Shown: positions 35,573-45,876 of the stretch, one piece after another | Position numbering within the stretch: position 1 is the stretch's first letter | Layout of the letters: each line of letters begins with the position of its first letter | Source: Cognatundibacterium oligocarboniphilum | GTDB lineage: Bacteria > Pseudomonadota > Gammaproteobacteria > Burkholderiales > Burkholderiaceae_D | NCBI RefSeq assembly: GCF_013377855.1 | Contig: NZ_JABXYJ010000001.1 | Location: forward strand, 516,964 to 580,963 | Reading direction: 5' to 3' | Length of the DNA stretch: 64,000 nt | Notes under the pieces: model-generated | Database searches by the model: none | Told to the model about the DNA's origin: nothing | The model's input: only the letters and a program-made list of their open reading frames with translations | Position numbers and translations under genes: made by a program

Positions 35573-36529
35573 ATGAATAATTGGCTATCCCTCATCACCA
35601 GCCTCCCCACGGAAAACGCCACTGTGCGCATGCGTGCGTGGCGGGTACTTAAGGCATCCGGTGCTGCCGTGTTGCGCGACGGCGTCTATTTGATGCCCGA
35701 GCGAGAGACCTGCCGCACCACATTGAATAGACTTGCGACGGACGTTAGAGATGGCGGCGGCACGGCTTTGGTGTTGCGTATAGAGGAGCCAGCCGACTCA
35801 TATTTCATTGATCTGTTTGACCGCAGCGAGGACTACGCAACACTGCTGATCGATATCACAAAAGCTCGCGATACCATGTCTACAGACACGGTACAAGATA
35901 CGCTCAAGCAAACACGAAAGCTCCGCAAGACATTTGGCAACCTCATAGAAATCGATTTTTTCCCTGGCGAAGCACAACGTCAGGTCGGCGCTGCCCTGCA
36001 GGAACTTGAACTGGCTTGCGCACGCACGCTGGCACCTGATGAACCGCAGGCGATCGAAGGAGCGCTTTCCCGATTGTTCATCGGTGACTACCAAGGCCGA
36101 ACATGGGCTACGCGCTGCCGCCCATGGGTTGACCGCCTCGCCAGTGCATGGCTGATTCGACGCTTCATCGACCCACAAGCAAGCTTACTGTGGCTAGACA
36201 CTCCCAGCAATTGTCCCGCTGATGCTCTCGGTTTCGACTTTGACGGTGCGACGTTCAGTCATGTCGGCGCCCGTGTCACCTTTGAAGTGCTCGTAGCGAG
36301 CTTTGGACTAGAACAAGCCGCACTCACTCGGATGGGGGCACTCGTACATTACCTCGACATAGGCGGTTTACAGCCCCCCGAAGCAACAGGGATTGAAAGC
36401 GTTCTTGCAGGCCTGCGAGAAGCTATTACCCATGACGATCAGCTATTGGCCACCGCCAGTACTGTATTTGACGGGCTGCTGACCACCTTCCAGTTAGATA
36501 CAGAACCACAAACGGAAACCCAAACATGA
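35573..36529 (+). CDS. chrB: Chromate resistance regulator ChrB
   Basis: Chromate-responsive regulator of the chr operon, 318 residues. NNWLSLITSLPTENATVRMRAWRVLKASGAAVLRDGVYLMP is the ChrB N-terminal winged-helix-like domain. The C-terminal ChrB domain contains TRCRPWVDRLASAWLIRRFIDP and FDGATFSHVGARVTFEVL. Start at 35573 gives the family N-terminus; the longer TTG start at 35537 would read through the palindrome. chrA overlaps its stop by four bases (ATGA). There is no independent Shine-Dalgarno except TAGAG inside the palindrome. Confidence 0.95.
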   Translation: MNNWLSLITSLPTENATVRMRAWRVLKASGAAVLRDGVYLMPERETCRTTLNRLATDVRDGGGTALVLRIEEPADSYFIDLFDRSEDYATLLIDITKARDTMSTDTVQDTLKQTRKLRKTFGNLIEIDFFPGEAQRQVGAALQELELACARTLAPDEPQAIEGALSRLFIGDYQGRTWATRCRPWVDRLASAWLIRRFIDPQASLLWLDTPSNCPADALGFDFDGATFSHVGARVTFEVLVASFGLEQAALTRMGALVHYLDIGGLQPPEATGIESVLAGLREAITHDDQLLATASTVFDGLLTTFQLDTEPQTETQT

Positions 36530-37728
36530 TTGACGTAACCAAGTCAGAAGGCGAAACATCCGCATTGGCCGTAAAACCACCCTACACCTTGTGGCAACTC
36601 ATTTTGTATTTCTTGCGCTTGGGAACACTGGGCTTCGGTGGCCCGGTTGCCTTGGTCGGTTACATGCGACGCGATCTGGTGGAACAACGCGGCTGGATTA
36701 CCGAGGCGGACTACAAAGAGGGTCTGGCATTAGCGCAACTTGCCCCCGGCCCGATGGCCGCACAGACGGCGATTTACCTCGGCTACGTGCATTACCGCAC
36801 TATGGGCGCAACACTGGTGGGATTGGCTTTTGTATTACCTTCTTTTTTCATGGTGGTAGCTCTCGGTTGGGCCTACAGCCGCTTTGGCGGATTGACCTGG
36901 ATGCAGTCCGTGTTCTACGGCGTTGGCGCTACAGTCATTGGCATCATTGCGATCAGTGCTCACAAGCTGACTATTAAAAGCGTGGGGAAGGACAAACTGC
37001 TGTGGACAATCTTCCTGGTGTTGGCTGCCGCGACCGTCATCACCGAATCTGAAATCGCCTGGTTATTTCTGGTTGCCGGGGTGGCAAACTGGCTATGGCG
37101 TGCGCCACCCAAACGCTGGGGCGGTGATGGCCTGGCAGCCGTCACGTCGATTGATCTCGCACAAACAAGCGGACTCCTGGCCTCGCTTGACTGGTCCTTG
37201 CTAATGCAAATCGGTGTGTTCTTCGCCAAGGCTGGCGCCTTCGTTTTTGGTTCAGGCCTGGCCATCGTTCCATTCCTTTACGGCGGGGTGGTGACGGAAC
37301 ACCATTGGCTGAATGAAAAGCAATTCGTAGATGCCGTTGCCGTAGCTATGATCACCCCTGGCCCGGTGGTCATAACGGTGGGCTTTATCGGTTACCTGGT
37401 CGCAGACTTTCCCGGTGCTTGCGTGGCGGCGCTCGGCACCTTTTTGCCATGCTATCTGTTCACCATCATCCCGGCCCCGTATTTCAAGAAATACGGAAAG
37501 CTACCGGCCATCGTCGCCTTCGTGGACGGCGTGACGGCGGCAGCTGTGGGCGCCATCACAGGGTCAGTTATCGTCATTGCCAAACGCTCCATCATGGACA
37601 TTCCGACGGCCTTGATGGCGCTCGTCACGATTGTCATTTTGTGGAAATATAAGAAGCTGCAAGAACCCTTCATTGTGGCGGGCGCTGCCCTGATCGGGTT
37701 GGCTCTGTATCCCTGGCTGCACCATTGA
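36526..37728 (+). CDS. chrA: Chromate efflux transporter ChrA
   Basis: Inner-membrane CHR-family transporter that exports chromate. 400 residues with two homologous CHR domains: GTLGFGGPVALVGYMRRDLVE (about 33-53) and GAFVFGSGLAIVPFLYGGVV in the second half, each followed by a LAQLAPGPMAAQT or VAMITPGPVVIT segment with the conserved PGP. It is the long-chain two-domain form. It overlaps chrB by four bases (ATGA), so the two are translationally coupled. No chrC or chrF is visible downstream; the region to 37,850 has only short frames. Confidence 0.96.
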   Translation: MIDVTKSEGETSALAVKPPYTLWQLILYFLRLGTLGFGGPVALVGYMRRDLVEQRGWITEADYKEGLALAQLAPGPMAAQTAIYLGYVHYRTMGATLVGLAFVLPSFFMVVALGWAYSRFGGLTWMQSVFYGVGATVIGIIAISAHKLTIKSVGKDKLLWTIFLVLAAATVITESEIAWLFLVAGVANWLWRAPPKRWGGDGLAAVTSIDLAQTSGLLASLDWSLLMQIGVFFAKAGAFVFGSGLAIVPFLYGGVVTEHHWLNEKQFVDAVAVAMITPGPVVITVGFIGYLVADFPGACVAALGTFLPCYLFTIIPAPYFKKYGKLPAIVAFVDGVTAAAVGAITGSVIVIAKRSIMDIPTALMALVTIVILWKYKKLQEPFIVAGAALIGLALYPWLHH

Positions 37729-37851
37729 AGCTCTTTCAAAACAGGAATTTTATTATGACAGAGCGCACTGATCCTTAACGCTGCACTCTGTTGCAGGCCG
37801 CCACTGCCATGGTAGCAGTTTTCGGATCTATCGAATTTTCCCATGCCCAAC

Positions 37852-38124
37852 TCATTCTGGAGAAAACCGCATGCCTGTACTACCTGTTTTCGAGGGCTGA
37901 ACCGCGCTCAAACTCCTCGTATTCAAGCCTGCTAAATTGACAGATCTACCCCCGATACCATAGCGACCGAAGGTGATGACTTCCTGCCTGCAGTTAATCG
38001 AGTAGTTGTAGCGGAACGAGATCGCTCCGGCCGGTGTGACGGCCACATAGAGGCCGTCGCGGTCGTTGACTTTGTAGAGCTTGTCCTGCGGCCTGATGTT
38101 GCGCAGTTTGGTATCAGTCAGCAT
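37852..38124 (-). pseudogene. Truncated site-specific integrase at the 3' side of guaA
   Basis: The first about 56 residues are a clean integrase N-terminus: MLTDTKLRNIRPQDKLYKV, NDRDGLYVAVTPAGAISF, then EVITFGRYGIGG, the arm-binding (DUF4102) domain of tyrosine recombinases. Homology then stops and the frame runs on for about 35 unrelated residues. In another frame the sequence just past the break reads RLEYEEFERGSALENR-stop, which looks like the tail of a different coding region joined by deletion. No catalytic domain remains. It reads away from guaA, whose 3' end is about 310 bases upstream. Longer in-frame starts up to 38226 exist, but the family start is at 38124. Confidence 0.75.
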
Positions 38125-38433
38125 GGCATTCGTCCTATCCAGGCTCAAAATACCATGATCAAAATTAGTGAGAAAAAAAAGATTTTTCCACTTACAAATC
38201 AATAAGTTAAGAACTTTCAATGCCATGCACAGCCATAAAGATCATGGCATGGTATCTGGTGTTGCTCATGATATTGAAACAGATAGCGTCACCCGCCATA
38301 CCGTAAGAAAAGCGTACTTGCCGGTGCTTGAAGATGCCAGCCAATGCCAGACCAAAAAGCAAAAAAGCCCGCAGTGACGCGGGCTTACGGGTGTTTTAGT
38401 GCCATCAGCTGCCTGCTGATGCCAGACGCGGGA
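38125..38433. other. Intergenic stretch between guaA and the integrase remnant
   Basis: About 310 bases. Contains the guaA terminator at 38365-38386 and no convincing gene; a 69-residue plus-strand frame (38168-38377) runs through the terminator and is not supported. Confidence 0.5.
38365..38386 (-). terminator. Terminator of guaA
   Basis: AAGCCCGC and GCGGGCTT form an 8-bp GC-rich stem with a 6-nt loop; on the minus strand it is followed by TTTT from the A-tract at 38359-38364. It lies about 48 bases past the guaA stop. Confidence 0.85.
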
Positions 38434-40026
38434 TCATTCCCATTCTATCGTTGCCGGTGGTTTGCCGGAGATATCGTAAACCACGCGGTTGATGCCACGT
38501 ACTTCATTAATAATCCGGTTGGAAACCTTGCCCAACAACTCATGTGGCAAATGTGCCCAGTGTGCGGTCATGAAATCCTGCGTCTGCACTGCGCGCAATG
38601 CCACGACGTAATCATAAGTACGACCATCGCCCATCACACCCACCGATTTCACCGGCAGGAAAACCGCGAATGCCTGACTTGTTGCGTCGTACCAGCTGAC
38701 TGGTTTTTCGGCGTGCGGATCAACGAAATTAGCCCGTAATTCCTCAATGAAAATCGTATCGGCTTTACGCAACAGATCAGCAAATTCCCTTTTCACTTCG
38801 CCGAGAATACGCACACCAAGACCCGGCCCCGGGAACGGATGGCGATACACCATACCGTGTGGCAGACCTAAAGCAACGCCGAGTTTACGCACTTCATCTT
38901 TGAACAATTCGCGCAAAGGTTCCAGTAATTTCAGGTTCAGCGTATCTGGTAAGCCGCCGACATTGTGATGACTCTTGATCGTATGCGAACCTTTTTTCCC
39001 TTTGCCCGCACTTTCGATCACGTCGGGATAAATCGTGCCTTGCGCCAACCATTTAGCGTTGCTTAATTTCGCTGATTCTGCCTGGAACACCTCAACGAAT
39101 TCACGGCCAATGATCTTGCGTTTGGTTTCAGGCTCAGTAACTCCGGCCAAATGCCCCATGAATTGAGCAGTCGCATCAACATGAATGACTTTGACGCCAA
39201 GATTTTTGGCGAACATATCCATCACCATCTTGCCTTCGTTGAGCCGCAGCAAGCCGTGATCGACAAACACGCAAGTCAGTTGATCTCCGATCGCACGATG
39301 GATCAGCGCCGCAGCAACGCTGCTATCGACACCACCGGACAAACCAAGAATGACTTCGTCGCTACCAACCTGCGCACGAATTGCGGCAACAGCTTCTGCG
39401 ATGTAATCCGGCATATTCCAGTCCGACTTGCAGCCACAGATTTCATGCACAAAACGGCCGATAATTGCTTCGCCCTGCAGCGTATGCGTGACTTCCGGAT
39501 GGAACTGGACGGCGTAGAAACGGCGCTCTTCGTCAGCCATCGCGGCAATTGGACAATTGTCTGTAGATGCCATCAGTTTAAAGCCGGGCGGCATCTCATT
39601 GACTTTATCACCATGACTCATCCAGACCTTCAGCATGCCATGACCTTCCGGCGTCACAAAGTCATTGATACCATTCAATAAAGCTGTATGGCTATGGGCA
39701 CGGACTTCGGCGTAACCAAACTCACGCACCAGTCCGTTTTCCACTTTACCGCCAAGCTGCTCTGCCATGGTTTGCATACCGTAACAAATACCCAGCACCG
39801 GTATACCTGCTTCGAATACCGCCATCGGCGCACGCGGAGTATCGCCCTCAGTCACACTGCTCGGACCACCCGACAAAATGATACCGGCAGCGCCGTAATT
39901 GCGGATAAATTCATCGCTGATGTCGTAAGGATGAACTTCGGAAAAAACTCCTGCATCGCGCACGCGACGGGCGATCAGTTGAGTGACCTGGGAGCCGAAA
40001 TCTAGGATTAGAATTTTTGAATGCAT
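38434..40026 (-). CDS. guaA: GMP synthase (glutamine-hydrolysing)
   Basis: Converts XMP to GMP using glutamine and ATP, in the cytosol. 530 residues. The N-terminal class I glutaminase has [19 protein letters not shown] and the nucleophile Cys in GICYGMQ, and its HPEVTHT. The ATP-pyrophosphatase P-loop is [13 protein letters not shown] near residue 234. It ends ATIEWE, the conserved GuaA tail. The 3' end of guaA is a known integration site for genomic islands, and a truncated integrase lies just beyond. The GGDEF protein gene ends 3 bases before its start. Confidence 0.98.
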   Translation of the reverse strand: MHSKILILDFGSQVTQLIARRVRDAGVFSEVHPYDISDEFIRNYGAAGIILSGGPSSVTEGDTPRAPMAVFEAGIPVLGICYGMQTMAEQLGGKVENGLVREFGYAEVRAHSHTALLNGINDFVTPEGHGMLKVWMSHGDKVNEMPPGFKLMASTDNCPIAAMADEERRFYAVQFHPEVTHTLQGEAIIGRFVHEICGCKSDWNMPDYIAEAVAAIRAQVGSDEVILGLSGGVDSSVAAALIHRAIGDQLTCVFVDHGLLRLNEGKMVMDMFAKNLGVKVIHVDATAQFMGHLAGVTEPETKRKIIGREFVEVFQAESAKLSNAKWLAQGTIYPDVIESAGKGKKGSHTIKSHHNVGGLPDTLNLKLLEPLRELFKDEVRKLGVALGLPHGMVYRHPFPGPGLGVRILGEVKREFADLLRKADTIFIEELRANFVDPHAEKPVSWYDATSQAFAVFLPVKSVGVMGDGRTYDYVVALRAVQTQDFMTAHWAHLPHELLGKVSNRIINEVRGINRVVYDISGKPPATIEWE

Positions 40027-40029
40027 AAA

Positions 40030-41076
40030 TCAAATCATCATGTCAGGTTGGCCGGGCATTGCCTGAACAACAGTATTGTTTCCCGCATTCTTTGCAGAAA
40101 GCAGGGCTTTTTCAGCTAAGCTGATTAATGTTTCCGGATCGACGTCCGGGAAAATATCCGAAGAAACCACGCCGATACAAACTGTGACAGCAGTTTCTTC
40201 ACTCTCAACCTTCTCCGGATGCGTCATGATCGACAAACGTATCCGTTCAGCCACTGCCGTGGCTACCAAGCGGGACGCACCGGGTAAAACAACCAGTAAC
40301 TGATCATTACCGAAGCGCCCCAAGGCATCAAATGGTCGTATACAGGAACGTACCCGGCTCACCATCCGCACCAACAACTGATCTGATGTGATCTGTCCGT
40401 GCTGCTGCCGCATTCCAGCCATCTGATCCGGCAGCAAATACAGCAGCGACAAGGGTTTATCCGATCTGACGCAACGCTCCATCTCAATACCGAGCGATCT
40501 GACAATCGCAACCTTATTCCAGGTTCCCAGCAATGGGTCAATCAGAGAATCCCGTTTCAGGCGGCGATTTTGCTTCACCAGTTCAAGCTGGTTATGACAA
40601 ATCACATTCAGCGCCAGCTCATGCTCTATCGCTGTCGCCAGATCAGACAGTAACAAATGCTGCTCTTCGTCCAGCGTTCGTGGTTGGTAGTCCAGCAAGC
40701 GAAAACATCCAAGCAACGAACCATCCTGCCCCAGAATGGGAAACGAAGCGTAAAACCGGATAAAAGGTGCTCCGGTGACGTGTTTATGTGTGCCATCGCG
40801 TGGATCGGCCAGCAAGTCGGGAATGACAACAAATGTATCCGTCAGAGGATGCTCATCGGAAAATACGGCCTCCATTTCCGTGATCGAGTGTTCACTCAAC
40901 CCCGAACGTCCAGTCACTGAACCAAAAGTCAGAAAACAATTTGCGACAGAAAACAACTTGATGCCCAGACGCTCAAAGCGGGCGACTTTGGTTTCCATTT
41001 TCTCTGCCAGAATCCGATCAAAACCAGAATTGGCCTGCAATGTTGTTGATCCCAAATCCGCCATACTCATGGGCAT
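40030..41076 (-). CDS. GAF-GGDEF protein with degenerate active site
   Basis: 348 residues without a signal peptide: a GAF-like sensor domain (about 15-155; FVVIPDLLADPR, GAPFIRFYASFPILGQDGSLLGCFRLLD), a short coiled linker and a C-terminal GGDEF domain (about 175-340). The signature GGDEF is replaced by GNDQL at 256-260, the first metal Asp of the LDIDxFK motif is Leu (LLYLLPDQMAG), and the Asn-Asp that binds guanine are Arg-Gln. It should therefore not make c-di-GMP and may act as a receptor or protein partner. GGAG lies 8 bases ahead of the ATG. It sits 28 bases after guaB and 3 bases before guaA on the same strand, as if part of one operon. Confidence 0.85.
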   Translation of the reverse strand: MPMSMADLGSTTLQANSGFDRILAEKMETKVARFERLGIKLFSVANCFLTFGSVTGRSGLSEHSITEMEAVFSDEHPLTDTFVVIPDLLADPRDGTHKHVTGAPFIRFYASFPILGQDGSLLGCFRLLDYQPRTLDEEQHLLLSDLATAIEHELALNVICHNQLELVKQNRRLKRDSLIDPLLGTWNKVAIVRSLGIEMERCVRSDKPLSLLYLLPDQMAGMRQQHGQITSDQLLVRMVSRVRSCIRPFDALGRFGNDQLLVVLPGASRLVATAVAERIRLSIMTHPEKVESEETAVTVCIGVVSSDIFPDVDPETLISLAEKALLSAKNAGNNTVVQAMPGQPDMMI

Positions 41077-41104
41077 AAAGCGCTCCGGACAAATTGTTTA
41101 AGAA

Positions 41105-42592
<1,488 letters not shown>

Positions 42593-42666
42593 TTATACAG
42601 AAAACTTGCGAACTCGTCTCTCTGCATGTAAAACTCTTATTTATTCATTTTCTTTCGAGAACTTAT

Positions 42667-43155
42667 ATGCTCACTTACCGGATCGCCGCACTGATCATGC
42701 TTGGAATGCTCGCCTGCCCTGCAGCCAATGCCCAATATGTGTGGGTTGATGAAAAAGGAAACAAACAATTTTCAGATACTCCCCCGCCGGTATCCGTCCC
42801 TAAGAACCGCATCATCAAAGGGGGTACACCGATTTCAAAAACAGAAACTGACAGCAGCAACGCACAGGATGCTGCCTCCGCACCCGCAAAACCAATGACC
42901 ACAGCGGAAAAAAATCAGGATTTCAATAAACGTCGCGCAGAGCAGGCAATCAAAGATAAAAAAGCAACCGACGAACAGCAGGCCAATGCAGACAAAGCCA
43001 ATAATTGCGAGCGTGCAAAAAATTATCAGAAAATACTGGACTCCGGTGTGCGCGTCACCACGGCCGATAAAAACGGGGAGCGCAGTTACCTGACAGATAG
43101 TCAGCGGGAAAAAGAAGTTGCTGATATTAAAAAAGCACTCTCTGATTGCAAATAA
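42667..43155 (+). CDS. DUF4124 domain periplasmic protein
   Basis: A 162-residue secreted protein. After a signal peptide (cleavage near AAN-AQ) comes the DUF4124 pattern QYVWVDEKGNKQFSDTPPP, followed by a long hydrophilic, Lys/Ala/Gln-rich helical segment. The two cysteines NNCERA and LSDCK in the C-terminal half could form a disulfide. DUF4124 proteins are widespread in Betaproteobacteria with no assigned function. It is convergent with rnfH. Confidence 0.8.
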   Translation: MLTYRIAALIMLGMLACPAANAQYVWVDEKGNKQFSDTPPPVSVPKNRIIKGGTPISKTETDSSNAQDAASAPAKPMTTAEKNQDFNKRRAEQAIKDKKATDEQQANADKANNCERAKNYQKILDSGVRVTTADKNGERSYLTDSQREKEVADIKKALSDCK

Positions 43156-43171
43156 ATATACCTTTGAGTAA

Positions 43172-43465
43172 TCAGATTTTTTCCTGACGATGCTTTCTGG
43201 CACGCCGACGCCGGGCTTCCATCGGGTCGGCTAACAAAGGGCGATAAATTTCCACCCTGTCCCCCTCATGCAAAACGGTCGATAACTCTTTTAATTTCCC
43301 GAAAACACCAACTTTCAATATGCTGATATCAATTTCAGGAAAAGTCCGGACTACACCACTCTCCTGTATCGCATCATAAACAGTGGTGCCTGCCGGCAGA
43401 CGAACATTCAGCATACAAATACCTTCTACAGAGGCATAACAAACCTGCACTGCAATTTCAGGCAT
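43172..43465 (-). CDS. rnfH: RnfH-family ubiquitin-fold protein
   Basis: A 97-residue beta-grasp protein of the RnfH/UPF0125 family. IAVQVCYASVEGICMLNVRLPAGTTVYDAI and VGVFGKLKELSTVLHEGDRVEIYRPLLADPMEARRRRA are characteristic. The ATG at 43465 overlaps the last codons of ratA (the stop of ratA is at 43458), so translation is coupled, as in E. coli where ratA-rnfH is also an operon. Function is not established. Confidence 0.93.
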   Translation of the reverse strand: MPEIAVQVCYASVEGICMLNVRLPAGTTVYDAIQESGVVRTFPEIDISILKVGVFGKLKELSTVLHEGDRVEIYRPLLADPMEARRRRARKHRQEKI

Positions 43466-43889
43466 AAGTTGTCTCCGCACGTGCGCAAAAAGAATCCACA
43501 AAGCTATTGGCAATTTTGCTGAAGACAGGCCCAATTAAGTGCTCAAGTAATTTGCTGGAAAACTCGTAATTCAGATCGAATTCAATTTTGCATGCATCCG
43601 CGCGTAACTCTGTAAATTTCCAGTTGCCACTCAGATGCCTGAACGGTCCCTCGACCAGATGCATCTGCATTGAATGCGGTGCCTGGTTCACATTACGGGT
43701 TGTAAAGCTTTGTTTGATACCGTGATAATTAATGTTCAGTGTTGCCGTCAGATGATTTTCCGAACGTTCCGCCACAGTCACATCCCCGCACCAAGGCAAA
43801 AAAAGAGGATAATCCTCCACCCGGTCAACCAGCGCGAACATCTGCGCTGCGCTGTATCCGATAAAAACTGTCTTATGCACAACTGCCAT
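43458..43889 (-). CDS. ratA: RatA/Coq10-family START-like protein
   Basis: A 143-residue helix-grip (START-like) protein. VHKTVFIGYSAAQMFALVDRVEDYPLFLPWC begins the domain, LEHLIGPVFSKIANSFVDSFCARAE is the C-terminal helix. Members bind ubiquinone (Coq10) and the E. coli member was described as a ribosome-association inhibitor; without data I cannot choose. The start at 43889 gives the normal N-terminus; the extension to 43925 is not needed. Followed by rnfH, divergent from smpB. Confidence 0.9.
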   Translation of the reverse strand: MAVVHKTVFIGYSAAQMFALVDRVEDYPLFLPWCGDVTVAERSENHLTATLNINYHGIKQSFTTRNVNQAPHSMQMHLVEGPFRHLSGNWKFTELRADACKIEFDLNYEFSSKLLEHLIGPVFSKIANSFVDSFCARAETTYA

Positions 43890-44002
43890 TGAGATAAACC
43901 ATTTGGTAAAATTCCAAGTCCGCATTTTAACCGAGTCATTGTCAGACCGAAATTACCTTTACCAATTTCGAGACTGATCGACCAATCTACATCCCCTCAT
44001 AA

Positions 44003-44452
44003 ATGAGCATCGCCGATAACAAAAAAGCATTTCACGATTACTTTATCGAAGAACAATTCGAAGCCGGCATTGTATTGGAAGGCTGGGAAGTCAAGGCAAT
44101 CCGTGCCGGACGTCTGCAACTGAAAGAAGCCTATGTCATCGTTCGTAACGGGGAAATTTATCTGTTTGGCGCGCACATCGGCGCATTACCAACCGCGTCA
44201 ACCCACATTCACCCGGATTCCGTCCGTACCCGGAAACTGTTATTGCACGCCGCTGAAATCAGTAAGCTGATCGGAAAAGTTGAACGTTCAGGCTATACGA
44301 TGGTGCCGCTGAATATGCATTTCAGCAAAGGCAGGGTCAAATGCCAGATCGGATTGGCAAAAGGCAAAAAGCAGCACGACAAGCGAGATGCGGAAAAAGA
44401 ACGGGACTGGCAGCGCGAACAGCAGAAAATTATGAAACAACACCGTCGCTGA
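44003..44452 (+). CDS. smpB: SsrA-binding protein SmpB
   Basis: Partner of tmRNA in ribosome rescue (trans-translation). 149 residues; the OB-fold core has [25 protein letters not shown] and [19 protein letters not shown], and a basic C-terminal tail ([24 protein letters not shown]) that enters the decoding centre. Divergent from ratA-rnfH, the usual arrangement. The ssrA gene itself is not nearby in this window. Confidence 0.97.
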   Translation: MSIADNKKAFHDYFIEEQFEAGIVLEGWEVKAIRAGRLQLKEAYVIVRNGEIYLFGAHIGALPTASTHIHPDSVRTRKLLLHAAEISKLIGKVERSGYTMVPLNMHFSKGRVKCQIGLAKGKKQHDKRDAEKERDWQREQQKIMKQHRR

Positions 44453-44482
44453 TGCTATTCAGCGACCTCATCACACCGTGCA

Positions 44483-44848
44483 TTATTTTTTCCCAGACTG
44501 AATTTCACGCTCCATGTCCTGAATCTGCTGTCGCATTGCGCGACGCTCGTCCGGATTCAGTTTATTTTTCTTCACTTCCTGCAATCGGGAACAACCAGGC
44601 ATCGTGGCAGCATCTCCTTGATGACACTGTTTATCAATTTCATCCTTTTTGGCAAAACCGGCTGGTCTGGACAGATGCGGGTCGCGCACTACGGCTCTTT
44701 TCTGGGGATCGGAATGCCCATTTTTCCCCTGAGATAGGGCATTTGGCCAGAAACTGGCTATCCGGAATACACCATCACCAGCAATCGCATTTATCTGACA
44801 TAACAGAATGATGCCAGCGGCGAAGACCTTGACAGCAGTATTGTTCAT
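44483..44848 (-). CDS. Small secreted protein of unknown function
   Basis: About 121 residues from the ATG at 44848; a TTG at 44860 is in frame and neither has a clear ribosome-binding site. MNNTAVKVFAAGIILLCQINAIA is a signal peptide. The mature part is basic, with two Cys (QCHQGD and PGCSRL) and a C-terminal helix ending REIQSGKK. No family recognised. It is convergent with smpB. Confidence 0.6.
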   Translation of the reverse strand: MNNTAVKVFAAGIILLCQINAIAGDGVFRIASFWPNALSQGKNGHSDPQKRAVVRDPHLSRPAGFAKKDEIDKQCHQGDAATMPGCSRLQEVKKNKLNPDERRAMRQQIQDMEREIQSGKK

Positions 44849-45091
44849 TAAGGCGATCAAAAATTGATAGTATTATCTGAGAAAGAGCATTGCCGCTTGA
44901 AGCATTTCCGCTCTCGTTTTAAATTCAAGGATGATGAGTCTCCGCCGAAGGACAATAGCAGCGGATAAGCCTGCTCAGTGTAATGGAGCTCGTCAGAAGT
45001 TAATTTTCCCCTTGAGTAAAGTGTGTAACACTTTGTAAGTCAAGCCTTTAACAGGTTTCCAAGCTGCAACGATGCCAGTACCATCAATATT

Positions 45092-45859
45092 ATGAACACT
45101 CTCCAATCAAACACTGATACCACTGCTGCTCCCAGCAGCCCGCCTAAGGCAAAAATTCTGGTCGTTGATGACGATTTACGGCTGCGTGAGCTGCTGCGAC
45201 GCTATCTGACCGAACAAGGTTTTTATGTTGTTGGTGCAGAAAATGCACAAACCATGAATAAGTTCTGGATGCGTGAACGTTACGACATGCTGGTGCTTGA
45301 TCTGATGCTACCCGGTGAAGACGGTCTCGCTATTTGCCGCCGCCTGCGGGGTGCCGGAGACCGCACGCCGATCATCATGCTCACGGCAAAAGGCGAGGAA
45401 GTTGACCGGATTATCGGCCTTGAAATGGGGGCAGACGACTACCTGCCCAAACCGTTTAATCCACGTGAACTGGTTGCCCGCATCAATGCCGTATTACGCA
45501 GAAAAGTGCCGGACGAATTACCGGGTGCGCCATCCGACGGACCGCAGACATTTTCATTTGGCGACTTCGTGCTCGATCTGGGAACCCGTACGCTGAAAAA
45601 GAAAAACGAAACAATTTCCCTGACAACCGGTGAATTTTCCGTTCTTAAAGTTTTTGCACGCCATGCACGTCAGCCGCTGTCCCGCGAAAAACTGATGGAA
45701 CTTGCCAGAGGCCGGGAGTATGAGGTTTTTGACCGCAGTCTGGATGTTCAGATTTCACGATTAAGAAAACTGATTGAACCGGATCCGTCAAATCCCCTCT
45801 ATATCCAGACCGTCTGGGGTTTAGGTTATGTTTTCATTCCTGACGGAGCGAAAGAATAA
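45092..45859 (+). CDS. ompR: OmpR-type response regulator
   Basis: A 255-residue DNA-binding response regulator. The receiver domain has DD at 26-27, the phospho-acceptor Asp70 in VLDLMLPGEDG, and the conserved Lys of PKPFNPREL. A winged-helix output domain follows (TGEFSVLKVFARHARQPLSREKLMELARGREYEVFDRSLDVQISRLRK region). It is preceded by a flexible 20-residue N-terminal tail. It is 17 bases upstream of the partner kinase on the same strand. This matches the OmpR subclass by sequence pattern; targets are not visible here. Confidence 0.93.
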   Translation: MNTLQSNTDTTAAPSSPPKAKILVVDDDLRLRELLRRYLTEQGFYVVGAENAQTMNKFWMRERYDMLVLDLMLPGEDGLAICRRLRGAGDRTPIIMLTAKGEEVDRIIGLEMGADDYLPKPFNPRELVARINAVLRRKVPDELPGAPSDGPQTFSFGDFVLDLGTRTLKKKNETISLTTGEFSVLKVFARHARQPLSREKLMELARGREYEVFDRSLDVQISRLRKLIEPDPSNPLYIQTVWGLGYVFIPDGAKE

Positions 45860-45876
45860 GCCTTCCGGATTTCCGT

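Noticed and set aside
40030-41076. Active diguanylate cyclase
   Set aside because: The GGDEF motif, first metal Asp and guanine-binding residues are all substituted.
43458-43889. Calling ratA a toxin of a toxin-antitoxin pair with rnfH
   Set aside because: The fold is Coq10/START-like and the pair is a conserved housekeeping arrangement; a toxin role is not shown by sequence.
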